Below, in pieces: positions 1 to 6,346 of a stretch of 6,409 nucleotides of DNA. Each line of letters starts with the position of its first letter. Within the stretch, counting starts at the first letter, position 1. This stretch comes from an uncultured Lachnospiraceae bacterium (GTDB lineage Bacteria > Bacillota > Clostridia > Lachnospirales > Lachnospiraceae), in contig CAMPBP010000078.1 in NCBI GenBank assembly GCA_946639085.1, positions 1 to 6,409 on the forward strand, written 5' to 3'. The notes beneath the pieces are model-generated. The model did no database searches. It had not been told where the DNA came from and was given only the letters and a program-made list of their open reading frames with translations. Position numbers and translations under genes: made by a program.

Positions 1-211
1 CGAAGGTGTTCCGCAATTGCTTTGGTAGTTCACAAAGCAATTGTCACTTCGCTTGACGTAGAGTAAATTCTTCTGCGCCGAAGGTGTTCCGCAATTGCTT
101 TGGTAGTTCACAAAGCAATTGTCACTTCGCTTGACGTAGAGTAAATTCTTCTGCGCCGAAGGTGTTCCGCAATTGCTTTGGTAGTTCACAAAGCAATTGT
201 CACTTCGCTTG
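1..211. repeat. 78-bp tandem direct repeat, 2.7 identical copies, each with a hairpin
   Basis: Copies begin at 1, 79 and 157. The first two are full 78-bp units, and the third matches exactly for 55 bp (to 211) before diverging. The array may continue left of the window. Each unit contains a perfect 11-bp inverted repeat, CAATTGCTTTG / CAAAGCAATTG (14-24 and 33-43 in copy 1), around an 8-nt loop. An outer stem pairs CGAAGGTG (1-8) with CACTTCG (45-51) with one bulged G, giving a 51-nt two-tier hairpin. The remaining 27 bp of each unit is an unstructured spacer. No reading frame is evident. The absence of any substitution between copies points to recent duplication or active homogenisation. 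It is not a CRISPR array, because the spacers are identical and the repeats are hairpins with long loops. The array lies directly upstream of the promoter at 290-317, so it could be a terminator-like or regulatory intergenic element, but its role is unknown. Confidence 0.95.
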
Positions 212-289
212 TCGATATGCCCCTAGGAATCGCAACAAAAAGGATTATAGCATAGTAGTTTTTGGTTGACAAGCAAAAAAAGCCTCTTC

Positions 290-317
290 TTGAACATTTT
301 TCTGAATAATGTATAAT
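290..317 (+). promoter_or_regulatory. Sigma-A-type promoter for the cNMP-fold gene
   Basis: TTGAAC (290-295) and a perfect TATAAT (312-317) are separated by 16 bp. This predicts a transcript start near 324 and a leader of about 45 nt before the ATG at 370. A perfect TTGACA at 266-271 lies upstream but has no -10 element at the right distance. Apart from these boxes, 212-289 shows nothing else I can identify. Confidence 0.7.
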
Positions 318-369
318 AATAATACAGGCCTTGGGGTTTGTGAGTTTTTTTCTTACATCGGAGGGTTAC

Positions 370-2643
370 ATGGCTGCTAAAGAGCTGGAATCGGGGTTTA
401 TTATTGCAAATGAAGGACAGCTGTTCACTTCATTGCATATTATTACTAAGGGAACGGTTAAAGCAAAATTTTCGGGCGGAGAGCTTCTTCTTAAAAAAGG
501 AGATGTCATCGGTCTTTGTGATGTTGCTTTCGATTCCAATTTCTTTACATATGTAGTTGATACACCGGTGACACTGGTTTCTTTCCCCTGTAAGTCCACA
601 GCTCAGTTAAAAGAGCTGCTTCGGTCCAACAAAGAGATCGCTGGAATGATGTACAATTCAATGGTCAATCAGGTATTGCTCATCTTAACGCAGTACGCAA
701 GAGCAAAAGACAACTGTTCAAAGATATATTCCCAAAGTCTTGAATTCTATGAAAAATATATGAGTCTTTGCGCGAAGAACAACATCATCGCGCGTTCGCT
801 TCCTCAGTTCGATTCATTTTCGGAGCTTACATTGGAGGAGGATATAGATGAGTGGATGCTCGGCTATTATGCGTCCTTCAGAGAATTTTCTCCCGATCTT
901 AAGAGCTGTCTTTATGATTTCCCCGCATACATAACGGGCTTCCTTAATAAGACGAGTATCGATATACATTCCACCTTCTCTGTAATCGAAGCCATGAACG
1001 ATTATTACGGCGAGAAGATGAGCATTTTCATGCAGGAAAACGGGATAGACATGTTCGACCTTTATACAGGTCTTCTTTACAGATTAAAGCCTTCGTCTCC
1101 CGCTGCGGATGTGCTTAAAAAACTTATCGATCAGATGGTGGAAATAATAAAGGCACATCCCGTTCTCAGCACCGATACGGTTTACGAGCGTGTATCCGCT
1201 TACAGGACAAAACTTCAGACGCTTGTGGGAGCACCGGAGGAATCCCGGGATGAGGCGGTGGATCCCAAGGCTGCAAAGGAACTTTCCAATTCTCTTGACG
1301 TTATTTTGGAATACGGCGGTATCGATGACGAGAAGGCCAACAACTTCAGACTTCTTATTTCGAAATACAAAAAACTTTCGGACAAGACCTCGACAGAAGA
1401 CGATGCAAGATCTTTAAGACTTGCTCTTTCAAAAGCGTTTTACGAGATCTATGCGGATGTATTCAGAATGAGTCTTCAGGAGTACAAGCCGCCGACGATC
1501 ATTAAGATGTTTCTTAATTTCGGTTACGTTGACGAAGAACTGGCAGGTGCCGAAAATGCGAACTACATCTACAATCTTGCAAGTTCCTTTAACGGGGACA
1601 AAGAACACGGTATCTATACCGCTTATGAGTGGTTAAAGAGCATATACAATCTGGATAAAGATCCCAGCCGTAACGAGTTCGACATGGATTATCTTTCAAA
1701 GCTCCATGAACTCAAGGTTCAGGGTAAGATAAGTGCGGACGATGAAGTAAGAATGGCCAAAGATCCGGACGAAAGACTAAACTTCGAATTAGAGAACATG
1801 TTCCCCATGGTCAACAAAGTTACCTTTGGTCGTCTTTCCATATTCTGCCCCGTATTCAGCGAGCACAATATTATCAAACCGCTTCCTTCGTGCCTTGTTA
1901 CACCCGATTCCATAGCGGAGACGATAAACAAGATAAAAAGCGTGGATTACGGTGCGTTCTACAGAGAGACCCTTTATACCAACGAAGCCGCCGGCATTCC
2001 CAAGGAGACGGTAGCGGTGGAAGTCATGCCCGATATCATTCTTATGCCCAACATCGGTACGAGAGCCGTTATGTGGCAGGAAATCGAAGGCAGAAAGCGT
2101 ACAACCCCCGCAAGATTTGTTATTTCCATATTCCATCAGGAAGAACTCATTACGTCGTTTACAAGACTTATCGGAGAGTTCAGATGGGAACTTTGCAAGA
2201 GGATTCAGGGTGCACGCTGGAACGATGTAACAGACAAGTCGCTTACCAGCGAATACTTTGATTATGTACAGTTCTACAGAAAGAACAACGATCTTTCCCA
2301 GGAAGCAAAAGAGAAGATCAAGACAAGCCTTGTAAAAGCAAAGAACTCTTTCAAGGAAATGTTCGTAAGAGACTATATTACCTGGGTTATTTACGAAGGT
2401 TCGGGTTCACCCAGACTTAACAAGATCGCGCGAGGGATCATGTGTGTTTACTGTCCGTTCTCATATGAATTAAGACAGAAGATGGCTGCAAACCCGTTGT
2501 TTAAAGAGATGTTCGAACATTATGATGTTAAGCTTGCTCAGAAGCTTCATCATCTCGATAACGTAATCCAGAAACTCAACGCATCGGGTGTTCCGGTTCC
2601 CGAAGAAATTATCGAGCACAGGAAATTTATTGAGGGAAAATAA
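370..2643 (+). CDS. Cyclic-nucleotide-binding-fold protein with large uncharacterised C-terminal region
   Basis: This encodes 757 residues. The ATG at 370 is chosen because GGAGGG (360-365) sits 4 nt upstream. An in-frame TTG at 331 would extend the protein by 13 residues but has no ribosome binding site and lies only a few bases after the predicted transcript start. Residues about 4-75 look like a cNMP-binding beta-roll: the run GFIIANEGQ, then LHIITKGTVKAKF, then LLLKKGDVIGLCD. The phosphate-binding cassette is atypical: where classical CRP-type domains carry an Arg-x-Ala motif, this protein reads FDSNFFTYVVD (54-64) with no arginine, so cAMP binding is doubtful. Residues about 90-757 are soluble, mostly helical, and unrecognised. 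They include a distinctive stretch MWQEIEGRKR (568-577), GEFRWE (602-607) and a lone CVYC (692-695). I see no Crp-type helix-turn-helix, transmembrane segment or kinase/cyclase motif. It appears monocistronic. It may be a ligand-responsive protein, but its output is unknown. Confidence 0.85.
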   Translation: MAAKELESGFIIANEGQLFTSLHIITKGTVKAKFSGGELLLKKGDVIGLCDVAFDSNFFTYVVDTPVTLVSFPCKSTAQLKELLRSNKEIAGMMYNSMVNQVLLILTQYARAKDNCSKIYSQSLEFYEKYMSLCAKNNIIARSLPQFDSFSELTLEEDIDEWMLGYYASFREFSPDLKSCLYDFPAYITGFLNKTSIDIHSTFSVIEAMNDYYGEKMSIFMQENGIDMFDLYTGLLYRLKPSSPAADVLKKLIDQMVEIIKAHPVLSTDTVYERVSAYRTKLQTLVGAPEESRDEAVDPKAAKELSNSLDVILEYGGIDDEKANNFRLLISKYKKLSDKTSTEDDARSLRLALSKAFYEIYADVFRMSLQEYKPPTIIKMFLNFGYVDEELAGAENANYIYNLASSFNGDKEHGIYTAYEWLKSIYNLDKDPSRNEFDMDYLSKLHELKVQGKISADDEVRMAKDPDERLNFELENMFPMVNKVTFGRLSIFCPVFSEHNIIKPLPSCLVTPDSIAETINKIKSVDYGAFYRETLYTNEAAGIPKETVAVEVMPDIILMPNIGTRAVMWQEIEGRKRTTPARFVISIFHQEELITSFTRLIGEFRWELCKRIQGARWNDVTDKSLTSEYFDYVQFYRKNNDLSQEAKEKIKTSLVKAKNSFKEMFVRDYITWVIYEGSGSPRLNKIARGIMCVYCPFSYELRQKMAANPLFKEMFEHYDVKLAQKLHHLDNVIQKLNASGVPVPEEIIEHRKFIEGK

Positions 2644-2916
2644 AAAAACCACTGTTTTCAATAGTTTTTAAGAACCCGGATAGGGTAAAAGAGTTTAGAA
2701 AAAACGTTTTACCTCAAAATAATATTATTTTTTCTCAAAATAGTGCTATATTTTTGGAAGTAATATGATATTATCTACTTGTAAGTAAAAGTTACTTATT
2801 GCATTCCAAATAAAATTCCCCTTTTACTAAGAGAGCTCATCCTATGGATGGGCTCTCTTACTATGTACATATAATGCACATAGCGCTCCGCGCAAACTAA
2901 ACTTTACGAAAAAATA
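2644..2916. other. AT-rich intergenic region with clustered palindromes, no gene seen
   Basis: No credible coding frame with a ribosome binding site is present. The region holds a loose inverted repeat GGTAAAA (2684-2690) / TTTTACC (2707-2713), and a 16-bp perfect palindrome AAAATAATATTATTTT (2716-2731) followed by more T residues. It also holds a 13-bp palindrome TAATATGATATTA (2761-2773), a 7-bp stem TAAGTAA / TTACTTA with a 3-nt loop (2782-2798), the strong stem-loop at 2828-2860 listed separately, and TATGTACATA (2862-2871). The AT-only palindromes could serve as weak 3' ends for the upstream transcript, and no canonical terminator directly follows the stop codon at 2641-2643. A small RNA is possible, but I see no convincing promoter for one. 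Confidence 0.5.
2828..2860. terminator. Strong 15-bp stem-loop without T tract, possible terminator
   Basis: The arms TAAGAGAGCTCATCC (2828-2842) and GGATGGGCTCTCTTA (2846-2860) pair along all 15 positions with one G-U, around a 3-nt TAT loop. The stem resembles intrinsic terminators, but neither strand continues into a run of T: the + strand reads CTATGTACAT and the - strand GTAAAAGGGG. It lies 184 bp beyond the upstream stop codon and upstream of the LacI promoter. Alternatives are a transcript-stabilising hairpin or part of an untranslated RNA. Confidence 0.45.
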
Positions 2917-2945
2917 TTGAAAAGCCATGTAAACTTGTATATACT
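2917..2945 (+). promoter_or_regulatory. Sigma-A-type promoter for the lacI-family gene
   Basis: TTGAAA (2917-2922) and TATACT (2940-2945) are spaced by exactly 17 bp. The predicted transcript start is near 2952, leaving a leader of about 87 nt before the ATG at 3039. I could not find a clear LacI-type palindromic operator with a central CG in or next to this promoter, so autoregulation is not supported by what I can see. Confidence 0.7.
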
Positions 2946-3038
2946 TTATTATTGTAGCGAATTAAAATGTTATGTTGCGGGTATGGCGGTATACAATATA
3001 GTGGCCTTACAGGCGACGGGGGTATGGAGTAAGAAGAC

Positions 3039-4037
3039 ATGGCAACGATCAAAGACATTGCAGAGAGGTTGGGGGTAGCCGTAAGTACCGTTTCAAAAGG
3101 TCTTAACGGTGCGCCTGACATAAGTGAAGAGTTGAGAAGACAGGTGCTTGATACTGCCGTTGAAATGGGGTATCGCACCAAGAAGATGAGAAAAGAAGAG
3201 CATAAGAAGCTCGTGGTGTTCGTTGAGAACATGGATTATGAACGTCCCGAAGACTTCGGTTACGATCTCATTCTCGGATTCAGACAGATGGCCTACAGAG
3301 ACAATTGGGCCGTCAATGTAGTGAGTGTAGGGCCTAAGCTTCAAACTCACGAAAAATATGACACATACATGCTCATGCACGGCTATTCCGGTGCATTTGC
3401 AATGGGCTTTGCTTTAAAAGACAATTGGATGAGCCAGATCGCCAAGACGGATATCCCTACGGCTTTGCTTGATAACTATGTTCCTCTTAATCAGAACGTA
3501 GGCTATGTGGGAACCGATTCCGACGAAGGCATTGAACGTGCGATAAAGAAACTTTACGATCTCGGGCACAGAAGAATAGCGTTCTTAAACGGATCACCCA
3601 ATTCATGGGTATCGGATCAAAGACAGGCGGCCTACGAGGCTGGTATAAGAAATGTCGGTCTTAAACTTGACCACGATCTTACCGCATACGGTTATTATGT
3701 TGCCGACAGTGCAAGGTTCCACGTTCCGGCAATGCTGGAAGCGGGAGCCACCGCGATCCTTTGCGGTAACGACCTTATAGCTTCCGGTGTTTACGATGTA
3801 TGTTCACACCTTAAACTTAAGATCCCGAGAGATATAAGCGTTGTAGGTTTCGATGACCTTCCCATCGCTTCCGAATTAAAGCCCGGTCTTTCAACCATAA
3901 GACAGGACAGACTGGAACTGGGAAAGTGCGCATACTTCACACTTAACTCTCTTATAAACAATGTATCCATAAGTAAGACGATGTTACGTCCTCAGTTCAT
4001 TGAAAGAGGATCCGTCGGAGAAGTTAAAACGAAATAA
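3039..4037 (+). CDS. LacI-family transcriptional regulator
   Basis: This 332-residue protein has the normal full length for the family. The ATG at 3039 follows GGAG (3026-3029) at 9 nt. Residues 3-24 are a textbook LacI helix-turn-helix (TIKDIAERLGVAVSTVSKGL). Residues about 58-332 form the periplasmic-binding-protein-like effector domain, with GTDSDEG (158-164), LGHRRIAFLNG (175-185), the conserved effector-site Arg195, GND (243-245), VVGFDDLP (268-275) and the C-terminal STIRQDR. These residues support binding of a sugar or similar small molecule, but the ligand cannot be read from the sequence. The hinge is odd: aligned on the conserved Tyr45, the positions of LacI Ala53 and Leu56 are Arg51 and Glu54. 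It therefore lacks the leucine that wedges into the operator centre. The gene is monocistronic and converges on the ATPase-oxidoreductase gene across a shared terminator. Family assignment is secure; target genes are unknown. Confidence 0.95.
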   Translation: MATIKDIAERLGVAVSTVSKGLNGAPDISEELRRQVLDTAVEMGYRTKKMRKEEHKKLVVFVENMDYERPEDFGYDLILGFRQMAYRDNWAVNVVSVGPKLQTHEKYDTYMLMHGYSGAFAMGFALKDNWMSQIAKTDIPTALLDNYVPLNQNVGYVGTDSDEGIERAIKKLYDLGHRRIAFLNGSPNSWVSDQRQAAYEAGIRNVGLKLDHDLTAYGYYVADSARFHVPAMLEAGATAILCGNDLIASGVYDVCSHLKLKIPRDISVVGFDDLPIASELKPGLSTIRQDRLELGKCAYFTLNSLINNVSISKTMLRPQFIERGSVGEVKTK

Positions 4038-4038
4038 T

Positions 4039-4074
4039 AAAAAGCTCGAAGTGATGATCACTTCGAGCTTTTTT
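4039..4074. terminator. Bidirectional intrinsic terminator between convergent genes
   Basis: The arms at 4039-4054 and 4058-4073 are perfectly complementary (core AAGCTCGAAGTGA / TCACTTCGAGCTT) around a 3-nt loop. On the + strand the stem runs into six T residues (4069-4074). On the - strand the flanking A run at 4039-4043 gives five T. It begins 2 nt after the stop codon of the LacI gene and lies 9 nt beyond the stop of the minus-strand gene, so it can serve both transcripts. Confidence 0.93.
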
Positions 4075-4082
4075 GGAATTGT

Positions 4083-6149
4083 TTATTTTTCGAAAGGATA
4101 AACGAGGTTCATCTGCTTTCTGCATTCATCTATCAGCTCCATGACTTCTATGGTAGCTTTGGGAGGAACATATTCGCTTGTCTTAAGTCCTTTCTTTATC
4201 TCACCGGCTACGCGCGTAAATTCGTTTAAGTATGAACCGTCACCTTTGACGGTTATATCGTCTTCTCCGACTCTCTTAAGAGTGACTTCGTTTGCGTAGT
4301 GGAAAACGGGAACGACAACCGATGCATTCGTACCTTCTATTATCACCTGCTCTTTGAATTCGGGATCGACGCAGCATATCGAGCAGGTTGCCTTAATGTC
4401 GTTTTTGAACGTAAGCGTGATCTCTTCGCCTTCGTCTATTCCGTTGGCAAGCCTTCCTTCGCAGATCATGCTCTCGGGCTTACCGAATATTCTGTACAGA
4501 TAGGTGAGTGCGTAAACGCCTATATCAAGTATGGCTCCGCCGGCTTTGTTTGGATCGGTAACTCTTGCGGCGTAGTTTCTTCCGTCACAACGGTAATCTA
4601 CGTGAACTTTTGTGATCTTTCCGAAGAGTCCGCAGTCATACCAGAATTTCACATAATTCGCAACATCCGCAAACCATGTCCACATAGCTTCCGCAATGTA
4701 CGTATCTTTTTCTTTGGCAAGTTCAAAGAGTTCTTTGGTTTCAGAGGCTTTTACGGTAAAGGGCTTTTCAAGCAAAACGGGCTTTTTAAGTTCCAAAGCG
4801 AGCTTGGCGTATTCGTAGTGCGAAGTGTGAGGAGTCACTATGTATACGCCGTCAACATCAGGAGCTTCGATGGCTTCTTTGGCGCTACTGTAAGCCTTTG
4901 CCTGATATTTGTCCGCAAATGCTTTGCACTTTTCGGGAGTGTGAGAGTAAACTGCCGTAATGTCGTGCTTTTCGCTCTTTGCAAGCTCATCTCCCACGAA
5001 GTTTGCGAGTGTACCCGTGCCGATGAATGCCCAGCGGAACACTTCATCGCCGAATTTCAGATCGTCGGGAGTGATAAGCCCGATCTCGTCGTTTGTGGCG
5101 TCTTTTAACGTAACGACTCTCGAAGCCTGTCTGTTGATGATCTTTTCAAAGTAGTTTCTGACTTCTCTTGCGTTTGCAAAGTTTGAGTCTTTGTTTGCTA
5201 CCATTTCCTCGATATGCTTGTCCACGATCTGACGGGCCTCATCCGAAAGCGTGTATTCGTTCTTCCTAAGATAAATATCAAAGATCTTTTTAAGTTCTTC
5301 GGGGCTGTAATCCTCAAAGAAAAAGTATTTGTTGAATCTGGAGCGAAGACCGGGGTTGGAGTTTATAAAGGTCTGCATAAGATCGGGATAACCTGCGACT
5401 ATCACCACGAAATCTTCGCGGTTGTCCTCCATGGCCTTTAAGATCGTATCTATCGCTTCCTGACCGTAATCCTGACCTTCTTTTACCAACGAGTAAGCCT
5501 CGTCTATAAAGAGTATGCCTCCCAGGGCTTCCTGAATCTTTTCCTGTGTTTTGATCGCAGTCTGGCCGACGTATCCGGCTACAAGTCCCGAGCGGTCGAC
5601 TTCAACGAGCTGTCCTTTTGAAAGTATGCCTTCTTGCTTGTAAAGCTTGGCGAGTATTCTGGCAACGGTTGTTTTGCCCGTACCGGGATTGCCCGAGAAA
5701 ACAAGATGCTTTGAAATGTCAACGCTCTTCATGCCGCGTTCTTTACGCAGCTTGTTTAACTTCATTAGATTGGTGAGCTCTTCGACATCTTTCTTTAATT
5801 TATCGAGTCCCACGAGTTCGTTAAGTTCCTCCATAGGATCTTTTTCGGGCTTTTCTTCGGTTTTTTCTTCGGCCTTTACTTCCTCTTTAACTTCAGTTTC
5901 GCCCGAGGCATCAGGGGCCAAAGAAGCCGCGTCGGGCACATCGGTATTTCCGATATTGCCGAATGTCTCCGCGTTTAAAGCCGCAGCGGTATTCTTAAGA
6001 TCTCTTTCGGCCGCTTCGAGGTGTTCTATCTCCTTGGTCAAAAGGTCGCCTTGCTTTAGAAGGTCTTCACTGCCGCTCATGATCTCTTTAACGGTCTTTT
6101 CACCGAAGAAATCGTTATATACGCTGTTTAAAATGTTCTTTCGATCCAT
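4083..6149 (-). CDS. CbxX/CfxQ-type AAA+ ATPase fused to Gfo/Idh/MocA-family oxidoreductase
   Basis: This encodes 688 residues from the ATG at 6149, chosen because GGAG (6157-6160 on the minus strand) lies 7 nt upstream. An ATG at 6197 adds 16 residues but has no ribosome binding site and falls inside the -10 box. Residues about 24-64 are a probable coiled coil, followed by an acidic/lysine-rich linker (about 84-106). The AAA+ part (about 107-368) has Walker A GNPGTGKTT (153-161), a pore loop GYVG (192-195), Walker B ILFIDEAY (212-219), sensor VVIVAGYPD (248-256), an arginine-finger segment GLRSRF (267-272) and NAREVRN (326-332). Residues 369-688 are a complete oxidoreductase: Rossmann GTGTLA (377-382), EKP with the catalytic lysine (461-463), AEAMW (486-490) and GGAILDIGVY (537-546). 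Having Tyr where other family members have His recalls dimeric dihydrodiol/xylose dehydrogenases. Both halves look intact. CbxX relatives remodel or activate protein partners, and the oxidoreductase acts on sugars or diols with NAD(P). A joint role is inference. The substrate is unknown. Confidence 0.9.
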   Translation of the reverse strand: MDRKNILNSVYNDFFGEKTVKEIMSGSEDLLKQGDLLTKEIEHLEAAERDLKNTAAALNAETFGNIGNTDVPDAASLAPDASGETEVKEEVKAEEKTEEKPEKDPMEELNELVGLDKLKKDVEELTNLMKLNKLRKERGMKSVDISKHLVFSGNPGTGKTTVARILAKLYKQEGILSKGQLVEVDRSGLVAGYVGQTAIKTQEKIQEALGGILFIDEAYSLVKEGQDYGQEAIDTILKAMEDNREDFVVIVAGYPDLMQTFINSNPGLRSRFNKYFFFEDYSPEELKKIFDIYLRKNEYTLSDEARQIVDKHIEEMVANKDSNFANAREVRNYFEKIINRQASRVVTLKDATNDEIGLITPDDLKFGDEVFRWAFIGTGTLANFVGDELAKSEKHDITAVYSHTPEKCKAFADKYQAKAYSSAKEAIEAPDVDGVYIVTPHTSHYEYAKLALELKKPVLLEKPFTVKASETKELFELAKEKDTYIAEAMWTWFADVANYVKFWYDCGLFGKITKVHVDYRCDGRNYAARVTDPNKAGGAILDIGVYALTYLYRIFGKPESMICEGRLANGIDEGEEITLTFKNDIKATCSICCVDPEFKEQVIIEGTNASVVVPVFHYANEVTLKRVGEDDITVKGDGSYLNEFTRVAGEIKKGLKTSEYVPPKATIEVMELIDECRKQMNLVYPFEK

Positions 6150-6192
6150 GGGCTTTGCTCCAATCATTATCCGATAGAATTGATCAGTAGTA

Positions 6193-6201
6193 ATCATACC
6201 A
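6193..6201 (-). promoter_or_regulatory. Extended -10 promoter for the ATPase-oxidoreductase gene
   Basis: On the minus strand TGGTATGAT forms an extended -10 element (TGn plus TATGAT, 6201 to 6193). The best -35 at 17-bp spacing is weak (TGGAAT, 6221-6216), which is typical of extended -10 promoters. The predicted transcript start is near 6186, giving a leader of about 37 nt to the ATG at 6149. The alternative upstream ATG (6197) overlaps this -10 box and would not be transcribed. Confidence 0.55.
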
Positions 6202-6284
6202 TATCGCGGCTTTTAATTCCATTGAAACATCGTAAAACATGGGCATGACGGACTTGTCTTTTCCACGAAGTATGATAAAATGGT

Positions 6285-6313
6285 TTTACCGTGGTAATTT
6301 GCGGTTGTATATG
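6285..6313 (+). promoter_or_regulatory. Possible weak promoter for the right-edge gene
   Basis: TTTACC (6285-6290) and TATATG (6308-6313) are 17 bp apart, each matching 4 of 6 consensus positions. It would start transcription near 6320, about 27 nt before the ATG at 6347. The -10 box overlaps the inverted repeat at 6306-6323. A TATGAT at 6271-6276 is an alternative -10 but lacks a -35 at a suitable distance. Confidence 0.35.
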
Positions 6314-6323
6314 CATATATACA
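6306..6323. promoter_or_regulatory. 18-bp inverted repeat, candidate operator
   Basis: TGTATAT and ATATACA are perfect inverted arms around GCAT (6306-6312 and 6317-6323). The element lies 23 bp upstream of the ATG at 6347 and overlaps the best -10 candidate, a position suited to a repressor site. AT-rich promoter DNA produces such palindromes by chance, so the operator role is tentative. Confidence 0.35.
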
Positions 6324-6346
6324 TATCAAAGAGCGGGGGAAACCAA

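Noticed and set aside
1..211. CRISPR array
   Set aside because: The spacers are identical to each other, the period is 78 bp with an internal long-armed hairpin, and no cas gene is present.
331..369. In-frame TTG start giving a 770-residue form of the cNMP-fold protein
   Set aside because: It has no ribosome binding site, is too close to the predicted transcript start, and a strong GGAGGG precedes the ATG at 370.
2644..2669. Terminator right after the stop codon at 2641-2643
   Set aside because: The only pairing is AAAAAC with GTTTTT, nearly all A-T with an unstable interior; too weak to call.
2882..2893. GC-rich AGCGCTCCGCGC as a LacI-family operator
   Set aside because: It is a short 4-bp self-complementary repeat upstream of the -35 box, with no extended dyad typical of LacI sites.
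2979..3027. Direct repeat GGGTATGG in the lacI leader (2979-2986 and 3020-3027)
   Set aside because: It is only 8 bp; the second copy overlaps the ribosome binding site, so the similarity is likely chance.
4044..4068. Shared TCACTTCG / CGAAG motif between the terminator stem and the 78-bp repeat stem
   Set aside because: Only 8 bases match exactly, in common hairpin context; this is probably coincidence.
4299..5108. Plus-strand open frame of 269 codons opposite the oxidoreductase domain
   Set aside because: It lies wholly antisense to a clearly conserved domain, has no ribosome binding site I can support, and its composition is cysteine- and phenylalanine-rich as expected from a complement reading.
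5647..6177. Plus-strand open frame of 176 codons opposite the ATPase N-terminal half
   Set aside because: It is antisense to Walker A and the charged linker; its serine-rich runs are the mirror of the Glu/Lys-rich linker.
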